This document shows, piece after piece, positions 1 to 4,655 of a stretch of 5,710 nucleotides of DNA. Every line of letters starts with the position of its first letter. Position 1 is the first letter of the stretch. Under the pieces are notes generated by a model, which did no database searches, was not told the origin of the DNA, and was given only the letters and a program-made list of their open reading frames with translations. The translations under genes were made by a program, and so were the position numbers. Source of the stretch: Planctomycetota bacterium (GTDB lineage Bacteria > Planctomycetota > Phycisphaerae > Sedimentisphaerales > Anaerobacaceae); NCBI GenBank assembly GCA_022567055.1, contig JADFHU010000408.1:1-5710 (forward strand), written 5' to 3'.

Positions 1-2
1 TT

Positions 3-194
3 CTGAAAGGAACCTCTTTCGCCCTCCCGTTCGCCCTCCTTTCGCCCTCCTTTCGCCTCTTTGACCCCTTTCGCCTCTCCTGTCCTACCTGGTCATCAGA
101 CTTCGGGGTTCTCGATACCATCGCGAAGCGGGAGCACTTCGACCGTCTGGCGGACCTGGGCCACGCGGCTGAAGATAAGGAAAACCTGGACTGA
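3..194 (+). CDS. Possible 3' end of an unrecognised protein-coding gene
   Basis: An open frame runs from the window edge to a TGA at 192-194 with no internal stop. The last third reads like genuine protein, with the segment DTIAKREHFDRLADL followed by a charged tail ending EDKENLD. The first part is the low-complexity translation of the C/T-rich tandem repeat at 17-80 (recurrent Phe, Arg, Leu, Ser, Pro). No in-frame ATG lies before the good segment, so this would be the C-terminus of a gene starting outside the window, perhaps altered by repeat expansion. I do not recognise the family. An overlapping ATG frame at 61-243 has poor composition and looks like a shadow. Confidence 0.3.
   Translation: MKGTSFALPFALLSPSFRLFDPFRLSCPTWSSDFGVLDTIAKREHFDRLADLGHAAEDKENLD
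17..80. repeat. Imperfect 11-bp tandem repeat, C/T-rich strand
   Basis: The unit TTTCGCCCTCC recurs at 17-27, 29-39 (GTTCGCCCTCC) and 40-50. Shortened TTTCGCCTCT copies lie at 51-60 and 69-78, the last two separated by TTGACCCC. One strand is almost pure pyrimidine apart from the G of each TCG. There are no unique spacers between copies, so this is a microsatellite-like tract that could vary in copy number by slippage. An 11-bp unit would shift the frame of any gene running through it. Confidence 0.75.
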
Positions 195-216
195 GGGGCT
201 GTTAATAAGGTATAAT
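187..216 (+). promoter_or_regulatory. Possible sigma70-type promoter upstream of the inverted-repeat element and toxin-antitoxin pair 1
   Basis: A perfect TATAAT lies at 211-216, with a weak -35 match TGGACT at 187-192 (4 of 6) and an 18-bp spacer. It points toward the antitoxin at 410, but the 161-bp inverted-repeat element at 231-391 lies between, so any transcript would carry a long structured leader. The -10 is convincing by eye and the -35 is not. Confidence 0.35.
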
Positions 217-230
217 GTTCGCAATGCAAC

Positions 231-391
231 TAAGACACTCTAACAAAACCCTGCTGGCTTCGGCCGGCTGCAGCGGCCTTCTGCGGCGTTGGCCTCCATC
301 GACGATGCTCACATCGCCTGCTTCGGCCGCCTTGCAGATGCCCGCTTCGCTCGGCCTCGGGCCGACACGACGGTTTTGTTAGAGTGTCTAA
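231..391. mobile_element. MITE-like element with 20-bp terminal inverted repeats
   Basis: The left end TAAGACACTCTAACAAAACC (231-250) is the reverse complement of the right end (372-391) at 19 of 20 positions; the inner 18 bp are perfect. The 121-bp interior is GC-rich, with no ORF of its own and several small hairpins, for example TCGGCC-TCG-GGCCGA at 351-365. The octamer CTTCGGCC occurs at both 258-265 and 321-328. The 4-bp sequence CTAA appears at both outer edges (230-233 and 388-391), compatible with a target duplication of the kind IS5-family elements make, although it overlaps the inverted repeat. No transposase is present, so it would be a non-autonomous element. The alternative is an integron attC site, with CTCTAAC and GTTAGAG acting as the simple sites about 150 bp apart. 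The arms are longer and more perfect than usual for attC. Confidence 0.6.
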
Positions 392-409
392 TATGACAAG
401 AAGGACGTC

Positions 410-664
410 ATGGATCATGTAAGCATCCCCATACCCGAAGGCATGGACGAAACGCAAAAGGCGGCACTGACACAGTGGCTCTCGCTAAAGGCGGCGGAAG
501 CTACACCTGACCGCCTGCCGTGTGAAGACGATCCCGAATGGCAAGCTGAAACCAGCGCACAGATCAAGCAGGGCATGGAAGACGTAAAAGCGGGACGAAT
601 GATTACTTCGGCAGAGGCACGCCAACGGTTCGCTGAGAAGTACGGCTCGGCTAAACCGGAATGA
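410..664 (+). CDS. Type II antitoxin of pair 1 (addiction-module antitoxin)
   Basis: This 84-residue acidic protein should bind and neutralise the toxin encoded immediately downstream and repress its own operon. Its C-terminal half (from about residue 44) reads EWQAETSAQIKQGMEDVKAG followed by MITSAEARQRFAEKYG. That is the 'glu-rich helix, G-x-x-[IV]-x-x-G-x-x-[IL]-[ST]-x-E-E-A' pattern typical of antitoxins paired with RelE/ParE toxins; the antitoxin at 1727-1915 has the same arrangement. The N-terminal 40 residues are less conserved. AAGGA at 401-405 is a good ribosome-binding site 4 nt before the ATG. The ATGA overlap with the toxin gene indicates translational coupling. The exact antitoxin family cannot be fixed by eye. 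Confidence 0.75.
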   Translation: MDHVSIPIPEGMDETQKAALTQWLSLKAAEATPDRLPCEDDPEWQAETSAQIKQGMEDVKAGRMITSAEARQRFAEKYGSAKPE

Positions 665-969
665 CGTACCGCGTTAGCTACAGCGCGTCATTCCTAAAAC
701 ACATTGACGCCCACGTCGATTATCTGCTTGGCGAGCGTGTTCCCATTGATGTGATTGATGATTGGCACTCCCGGCTGCTCGATCGGTTAGACCGACTGGA
801 TGAATGGCCCAAACGTCTACCTGTGGATGACGTCCAGACACGGCTTACCGGATGCGAGACCCGCAAGCTCAACTTCGGGGACTACCTGGTGTTCTACCAG
901 GTCGATGACAAACAGAGGCAGGTCAACATCGTCGCCTTCAGGCACGGTGCACGTCGCCGTAGGACATAG
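661..969 (+). CDS. RelE/ParE-superfamily toxin of pair 1
   Basis: This 102-residue basic protein starts within the antitoxin stop codon (ATGA, 661-664). The order of elements is that of the ParE/RelE fold: an opening strand (YRVSYSASFLKHI), two helices with an Arg/Asp/Leu-rich stretch, then LTGCETRKLNFGDYLVFYQV and a final strand NIVAFRHGARR. The late Arg-strand-'Y-x-V-F-Y' and 'I-V-A-F-x-H-G' pattern is the family signature. RelE members cleave mRNA on the ribosome and ParE members poison gyrase; the sequence alone does not say which applies. No stop-proximal terminator is seen. Length is normal for the family and the gene looks intact. Confidence 0.8.
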   Translation: MTYRVSYSASFLKHIDAHVDYLLGERVPIDVIDDWHSRLLDRLDRLDEWPKRLPVDDVQTRLTGCETRKLNFGDYLVFYQVDDKQRQVNIVAFRHGARRRRT

Positions 970-1023
970 TGAACAAGCTATGCCCATACTACGAGCGGAA
1001 ACGATTGATCCGCGTTTGTCTAA

Positions 1024-1377
1024 GGTAGTGAGTGTGCCTTATCCAAGTGTGTTTTATTCCAGAGGACCAGATTAGCAAGGGACCTGACTAATTTGGAGAA
1101 AACCGTTGACCGCCAAGCCTGGACAGGCCACTATCCCTCAATGGACCGGACCGTCGAGGAGGAGGCCGCTTGAGGTTTCGAGGTCTCAGGCGTCCACCGA
1201 AAGCGTATGCGTTACTTGATGGATGGCTTGGTGGTCGGCGGCGAAGGCTTCATCCGAGAGCATATCGGTGTCCTTCGAGACAAGGGCGAGTATCTGCGGA
1301 GAAAGCACCCTATTCCGCACCTGGAGAGCCCGCACTTGTCCCTCCGGGAACAGCGCCGGACTGCTGTCTCGTTTTAG
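1024..1377 (+). pseudogene. Degraded IS200/REP-associated tyrosine transposase, C-terminal remnant
   Basis: In one frame, 1174-1374 (stop TAG 1375-1377) reads GFEVSGVHRKRMRYLMDGLV, then a segment containing GGEGFIREHI, RRKHPIPHLE and SLREQRRTAV. The R-x-R-Y-x-x-D-G-x-x-x-G-x-x-x-F-[IV]-x-E string is characteristic of the C-terminal part of Y1-type transposases of the IS200/REP-associated (RAYT) group. The same frame continues upstream past an in-frame TGA (1171-1173) as RTRLARDLTNLEKTVDRQ and AWTGHYPSM, resembling the preceding region of such proteins ('W-S/C-G-H-x-x-x-M'). Upstream of 1024 the frame is closed by TAA (1021-1023). The catalytic HUH and Tyr region is absent, so this is a dead fragment. 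The part before 1174 is less certain. Confidence 0.6.
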
Positions 1378-1387
1378 GTGGTCTATC

Positions 1388-1400
1388 GTCACGGTGTGAC
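1388..1400. repeat. Small perfect hairpin after the transposase remnant
   Basis: GTCAC-GGT-GTGAC forms a 5-bp stem with a 3-nt loop, 10 nt after the transposase stop and 48 nt before the end of the converging toxin gene. IS200/IS605-type elements carry subterminal hairpins near the ends, so it may be the old right end of the element. It lacks a T-run, so it is not a convincing terminator. Confidence 0.3.
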
Positions 1401-1448
1401 CAAATCGATATACACCACCAACTTTCCCCCAACAGTCTCCCCGTCTCA

Positions 1449-1742
1449 CTAGAGAAGGTCATCAATTAATCTTTTACCGTGAACGATGGCGAGGATATGG
1501 ATTTCCGACTTCTGAATTTCGTAAATGATGCGGTATTGAAAAACAAAGAGTTCTCGAATTGAGTCATGGTTTTTCTCGGGGACAACGCGGCCAAGCTTGG
1601 GAAACTGACATAACTTCTCAGGAGACTGAATGATCCGTTCGACTGTTGATTCGGCATAAACTAATGAATCGCGGGCAATATACTCGGCAATGGCGTCAAC
1701 ATCTTCAATAGCTTGAGGCGACCAGATTAACTTGTAATCCAT
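1449..1742 (-). CDS. ParE/RelE-family toxin of pair 2
   Basis: This 97-residue protein shows a clean ParE/RelE plasmid-stabilisation fold. It has an opening strand YKLIWSPQAIEDVDAIAEYI, a second helix (YAESTVERIIQSPEKL), the turn QFPKLGRVVPE, then IRELFVFQYRIIYEI and a closing strand IHILAIVHGKRLI. 'S-P-x-A-x-x-D-[VL]-x-x-I-x-x-Y-I' at the start and 'R-E-L-F-V-[FW]-x-Y-R-I-I-Y-x-[IV]' near the end are strong family signatures. The gene starts at an ATG that overlaps the last 16 nt of its antitoxin gene, with a weak AGG 8 nt upstream, so translation is probably coupled. It runs tail to tail with pair 1 and its DNA is more AT-rich. The target (gyrase or ribosome-bound mRNA) cannot be decided here. 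Confidence 0.88.
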   Translation of the reverse strand: MDYKLIWSPQAIEDVDAIAEYIARDSLVYAESTVERIIQSPEKLCQFPKLGRVVPEKNHDSIRELFVFQYRIIYEIQKSEIHILAIVHGKRLIDDLL

Positions 1743-1915
1743 TTGGATAACCTGGATTTTGCCTCTTCGTGTGTTAATCCTTTACCATCACGAATGTCAT
1801 CTTGACCTTTCTGGATTTTGTCCAACACATATAGGTGGTACTGAATATCTTCTATTGTGCTGTTTTCCGGTAAGTTCCTGATCATTTGTTCCACATTTTT
1901 CTTTAGTAGGCCCAT
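1727..1915 (-). CDS. Type II antitoxin of pair 2
   Basis: This 62-residue protein is upstream of and overlaps the ParE/RelE toxin gene by 16 nt. The first half (MIRNLPENSTIEDIQYHLYV) matches a common short antitoxin pattern, 'M-[IV]-x-x-L-P-[ED]-[ND]-[AS]-[TS]-[IL]-E-D-[IV]-x-[YE]-x-L-Y'. The second half (KGQDDIRDGKGLTHEEAKSR followed by LSKW) is the toxin-binding tail, with the usual 'G-x-x-D-I-x-x-G-K-x-[LI]-[ST]-H-E-E-[AV]-K-x-R-[LM]-x-K-W'. It should dimerise through the N-terminal part, neutralise the toxin and repress its own promoter. No Shine-Dalgarno sequence precedes the ATG at 1915, and the likely promoter lies so close that the transcript may be nearly leaderless. GTG or ATG codons at residues 8 and 11 are alternative starts. 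Confidence 0.8.
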   Translation of the reverse strand: MGLLKKNVEQMIRNLPENSTIEDIQYHLYVLDKIQKGQDDIRDGKGLTHEEAKSRLSKWITS

Positions 1916-1922
1916 GTGGAAC

Positions 1923-1951
1923 AGTGTACCCGGCTAGACCAGAAAAGTAAA
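1923..1951 (-). promoter_or_regulatory. Likely promoter of toxin-antitoxin pair 2
   Basis: On the minus strand, -35 TTTACT (1951-1946) and -10 TACACT (1928-1923) are separated by exactly 17 bp, each matching 4 of 6 consensus bases. The -10 ends only 7 nt before the antitoxin ATG, so transcription would start at or next to the start codon. Confidence 0.45.
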
Positions 1952-1952
1952 T

Positions 1953-1966
1953 GATTACTGTTAATC
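1953..1966. promoter_or_regulatory. Palindrome next to the pair 2 promoter, possible antitoxin operator
   Basis: GATTA-CTGT-TAATC is a perfect 5-bp inverted repeat with a 4-bp centre, lying just upstream of the proposed -35. Type II antitoxins commonly autoregulate by binding short inverted repeats at their promoter. The position fits but the repeat is short. Confidence 0.35.
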
Positions 1967-2028
1967 CTGAGGGAAGAGAAAGGGGTCATTCATATAGGTT
2001 CCTGTCAAGTTAAAATATACCTTCCCCG

Positions 2029-2068
2029 AACCGAAATATTTTCGGTTTGCGATACTGCTGTTTAGCAG
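2029..2068. repeat. Two adjacent inverted repeats in the gap 1916-2243
   Basis: AACCGAAA-TAT-TTTCGGTT (2029-2047) is a perfect 8-bp inverted repeat. CTGCT-GTTT-AGCAG (2055-2068) follows 7 bp later. They lie between the end of the methyltransferase remnant and the pair 2 promoter. The first could end transcription from the right-hand operon or be a protein-binding palindrome, but no T-run follows on either strand. Apart from these and the pair 2 promoter, I see no supported gene in the 328-bp gap. Frames at 2047-2265 and 2070-2363 on the plus strand overlap the methyltransferase remnant and are not protein-like. Confidence 0.4.
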
Positions 2069-2243
2069 CTTGGCCTTACCGTATAGAAACGCCGCACGTT
2101 CCACGGTCTTCTTCGCTCCTGAGTCGTTCAATATTTATCGCGTGCCGAACAGTCCCACCGATGGTGTGGAGAAGAGGCGACTCCATGGACACGCTTTGTT
2201 TTTCCCCTTGTTCCGCTTCCGCCCGCCGCGGCACTTCACACCC

Positions 2244-2732
2244 TTATGCCCTGCCTATCATGTGACGGGAAACAAACACAGGATTGGTCCGTCGCAAATG
2301 AGGTTTCTTCGTAGGCCATTCATTTACCTGGCGGTAAATGCCAAAGAGAAGATAGCTTCTTGATTCCAAGTAGTCTTTCAGGGCTTCGAAAGACACATGC
2401 CGTTTATTGCCGGCATTCATGCCGGCTTCTACTTCTACAAAGTCCATGCGCTGCTCCTTGAGCATGTTCTCTCCACCTCTCAAGACCTCGAGGTCTCCCC
2501 CCTCCGTATCTATTTTCAGGTAGTTGACTTTTTCCATTTCCCGAGCGAAGCAGAACTCGTCAAGTGTCACTATATCCACATTTTCAGTCAGCACGTCTTC
2601 ATTCGCTGGCGACTCCTTTGACTGGCCTATTAAGAAGAAACGGTCAGAGTTGCCTTGGAGGGCCATTTCCCTTCTTCCCTTGGACACACCAAAAGCTAGT
2701 TGGAAACAGTGATTATGATGGATACGCGCGCG
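2244..2732 (-). pseudogene. FkbM-family methyltransferase, N-terminally truncated
   Basis: The C-terminal half of an FkbM-type SAM-dependent methyltransferase is present, a family that O-methylates sugars and natural products. Signatures are a CFQLAFGVSKGRREM strand region, then VDIVTLDEFC, VNYLKIDTEGGDLEVLRGG (the conserved K-I-D-x-E-G-x-[ED]-x-x-V-L-x-G block) and VEVEAGMNAG, ending with a normal-looking C-terminus. The frame is open from a TAG at 2733-2735; the only usable start inside it is a GTG at 2687 (147 residues). FkbM proteins are usually well over 200 residues, and the missing part contains the glycine-rich SAM-binding motif (D-x-G-A-N-x-G). It begins 8 bp after the upstream hydrolase gene ends, so the 5' part was probably removed by a deletion that joined the two genes. 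It is likely nonfunctional. Confidence 0.8.
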
Positions 2733-2742
2733 CTATCTCTCG

Positions 2743-3735
2743 TCATTCATCTTCACCCTCGGCGCTCACACACACATTTGCATCCACTCGGCAGACGTGA
2801 CCGGAGGATTGTGGCTTTCCATTCCAGGATCGTGCCTCGTTCTGGCCGGGGTCCGAATAATGAGACCCTTTGAGGCGTTTTGTGGCGAGCCATTTGATTA
2901 CGGTGTCGATGAGGGTGAATTGGCTCTCCAACCGAGTGAAGATATGGTCACAGTTGCGGATGACAGTGATCTGCAGGCGGTCAGTGGCCCTCCGGCGCAA
3001 TTCAGGATCGTTCAGACCGAGCTCAAAGATGTCAAAGGCCGTACTGCCGTCGGAATAGACCAGCAGAGATTCTACCGGCTGTGCGGTGAGTTGCCTGAGG
3101 AACGAAGGTGGTCGGCTCGTGGTGGACGTCTGGGAAGAGGAATTCCTCCTGCCGGGGCGGCACCAAGTCCTCGCTGCCCTGAAGATGTTGCGGAAGTTGC
3201 TTCTGCCTGTAAGCGCCCTTTTCCAACTGGAGATGTCAAGAAGGTGCGTGCGGTAGTAGCGGCGTTGGATACGCGCATCCGCTTCACGCAAAAGCCTCTC
3301 TTCCCTTTCGTTGTCAACGTAGCTACCGTTGATGCCCACCATACCCACCACCCGGGGATCATGAAGCGCCATGTACGCTGCCAGGTCGGCCCCCGTGCAG
3401 ATCCCCATGGGTATGAATCGGGTCGTGCCATACTGTTCTTCAAGGAGGTGCATGGCCTGTTTTATCTCGTCGGCAGATCGCTCCACAAAGGTTTGGTCAT
3501 TGGGCGGGGAGAGGCTGTCACCGATACCGGATAAATCGAAACGAAAGGCAAGCAATCCCAGCTCTGCAATCCGACGCGCCAGCTTGACGTGCAGCCGTTG
3601 GGGGCCTACCCGATGGAGCAATCCCGCATTGAGGATGAGGACAGCGGGCCCGACGGGTAGCACGAGATCCGGCGGTTCGGTGACGATGCCGACAAGATTG
3701 CGGTGCTGACCGAAACAAAAAGCACGCTCTCTCAT
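2743..3735 (-). CDS. Alpha/beta hydrolase with Cys nucleophile (resembles exosortase-A-associated 'hydrolase 1')
   Basis: This 330-residue alpha/beta-hydrolase-fold protein starts inside the stop codon of the upstream hydrolase (ATGA, 3732-3735), so the two are coupled. An N-terminal strand leads to LNAGLLHRVGPQRLHVKLAR (35-54) and FDLSGIGDS (66-74), the conserved oxyanion and strand-4 blocks of the group associated with exopolysaccharide/exosortase loci. The nucleophile elbow is GICTG (111-115), with Cys113 in place of Ser. The probable catalytic His is in NCDHIFT (His264). The acid region reads YSDGSTAFD (227-235), where the usual 'G-D' has become G-S, so Asp229 or Asp235 would have to serve. 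Residues 186-212 are Ser/Thr/Arg-rich and not typical. After Trp282 there are about 48 extra residues with poor composition, possibly an out-of-frame tail made by the deletion that truncated the next gene. A role in thioester or ester hydrolysis or acyl transfer is inference. Confidence 0.75.
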   Translation of the reverse strand: MRERAFCFGQHRNLVGIVTEPPDLVLPVGPAVLILNAGLLHRVGPQRLHVKLARRIAELGLLAFRFDLSGIGDSLSPPNDQTFVERSADEIKQAMHLLEEQYGTTRFIPMGICTGADLAAYMALHDPRVVGMVGINGSYVDNEREERLLREADARIQRRYYRTHLLDISSWKRALTGRSNFRNIFRAARTWCRPGRRNSSSQTSTTSRPPSFLRQLTAQPVESLLVYSDGSTAFDIFELGLNDPELRRRATDRLQITVIRNCDHIFTRLESQFTLIDTVIKWLATKRLKGSHYSDPGQNEARSWNGKPQSSGHVCRVDANVCVSAEGEDE

Positions 3736-4532
3736 CCGTCCACCTCGCAGAGCCAGGAGACGATGGCCTGTATCGTCTCGCGAGGAACCAGGCGAGTTTC
3801 CAGTTGGTTCTTGTCCTTGATCCAGACCTTTGATTCTGGAATGAAGCGGACGCCCACCGAAAGGCCTATTTTCTGTAGCTGCGAGACAAAGGCGTCATAG
3901 CGGCCACCCTCTTGACAGGTGACAATGCCTAGATGCTCTGGAGGGTCAATGGGCCGACGCAAGAGGTCCAGTGGACGTAGTTCCTGTTTGACCGATGGGG
4001 TCAGCGGGAACCCCGTTGACTCGTCCGGGTCCTTGGAAGAATGACGTGGCGTTTTTCTGGCGAATGATTGTTGCACCCAGGTTCGCTCCAGCGCGGCTAG
4101 TTCTCGCACATACTCCATGCCGCTGACAATGGGGTCCCAGAGGAGCACACTTGAAACTGTATCGACGCTAGCGGCGGCGTCCAATGCCAGGGCTCCGCCC
4201 AGACGTAAACCCACCAGGGCCACTTGGCTGATCTCTGACCCCGATTGGAGCGTATCGACGGCCCTGATGATGTCCCGTCGCCATTGCGCAAGAGTACCCT
4301 CTTCACAGGCGCCCTCAGAATCCCCGCACCCGAAGTAGTCAAAACGCAGGGTGGGAAAGCCCTGACCCGCCAGGCATTCGCCCAAGTGACGAAAGGCACG
4401 GTGGGCGCGTATATACTCCTGTCCCATGGGATAGCAGAGGACGACGCCCACGGTTCGGACCTGTTCCCGGACGGGTGGGTGATAGATGCCAAACAGGCTT
4501 CCCGGTTGTGTATCGAAGTAAAATGGTTCCAT
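3732..4532 (-). CDS. Alpha/beta hydrolase-fold protein with altered active site (resembles exosortase-A-associated 'hydrolase 2')
   Basis: A 266-residue protein of the alpha/beta-hydrolase/serine aminopeptidase fold. It opens with FYFDTQPGSLFGIYHPP (4-20), then CYPMGQEYIRAHRAFRHL (33-50, oxyanion region), FDYFGCGDSEG (64-74), the nucleophile elbow GLRLG (108-112) and LWDPIVSGMEYV (131-142). The nucleophile position holds Arg110 instead of Ser. In the C-terminal part, where a catalytic His is expected, I read IPESKVWIKD with no His. I recall 'G-L-R-L-G' in the exosortase-A-associated hydrolase 2 group, so this may be a family trait rather than decay. GAGGA, inside the end of the upstream small ORF, serves as ribosome-binding site about 10 nt before ATG 4532. 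It overlaps the next hydrolase by 4 nt and probably acts with it, as a partner or binding subunit. Confidence 0.78.
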   Translation of the reverse strand: MEPFYFDTQPGSLFGIYHPPVREQVRTVGVVLCYPMGQEYIRAHRAFRHLGECLAGQGFPTLRFDYFGCGDSEGACEEGTLAQWRRDIIRAVDTLQSGSEISQVALVGLRLGGALALDAAASVDTVSSVLLWDPIVSGMEYVRELAALERTWVQQSFARKTPRHSSKDPDESTGFPLTPSVKQELRPLDLLRRPIDPPEHLGIVTCQEGGRYDAFVSQLQKIGLSVGVRFIPESKVWIKDKNQLETRLVPRETIQAIVSWLCEVDG

Positions 4533-4538
4533 GCCTGG

Positions 4539-4655
4539 CTATTCCTCGGGGACCACCATGCCGGTTGAGACATAGGTGGATGTGACGCGATACTGACCCC
4601 TCAGGACCGTGCCCATGCGAAACCGTGTGGTGTTTTCAGCCGTGTGTAGGTCCAT
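4539..4655 (-). CDS. 38-codon small ORF coupled between the carrier-protein gene and the hydrolase
   Basis: The ATG at 4655-4653 overlaps the stop of the upstream NRPS-like gene by one base (TGATG), and the TAG at 4541-4539 lies 6 nt before the hydrolase ATG. The 38 residues (MDLHTAENTTRFRMGTVLRG, then a beta-like stretch ending STGMVVPEE) contain no membrane segment and no motif I recognise. The frame is the same as that of the hydrolase, so suppression or reversal of the single TAG would fuse the two. It may be a translated coupling peptide, a microprotein, or the N-terminal extension of the hydrolase cut off by a nonsense change. Position and overlap are the only support. Confidence 0.45.
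   Translation of the reverse strand: MDLHTAENTTRFRMGTVLRGQYRVTSTYVSTGMVVPEE

Noticed and set aside
17..80. CRISPR-like repeats
   Set aside because: Units are 10-11 bp, directly abutting and without unique spacers; no cas genes are present.
1186..1449. 87-residue minus-strand open frame between the toxin-antitoxin pairs
   Set aside because: The opposite strand carries the recognisable transposase remnant, and this frame has no domain and no ribosome-binding site.
2047..2363. Plus-strand frames of 72 and 97 residues in the intergenic gap
   Set aside because: They run into the antisense of the methyltransferase remnant, and I recognise nothing in them on either strand.
3110..3180. Possible compensating frameshifts in the Ser/Thr/Arg-rich linker of the second hydrolase
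   Set aside because: A neighbouring frame looks more natural here, but the main frame stays open on both sides with family motifs (GICTG before, LLVYSDG after) and linkers in this region vary; noted only within the gene entry.
2797..3534. 245-residue plus-strand open frame opposite the hydrolase gene
   Set aside because: It is antisense to a well-supported hydrolase with clear family motifs, and its translation shows no domain; long antisense frames are common in GC-rich coding DNA.
4097..4573. 158-residue minus-strand frame inside the 266-residue hydrolase
   Set aside because: Trp/Ser/Arg-rich shadow of the hydrolase gene with no family motif.
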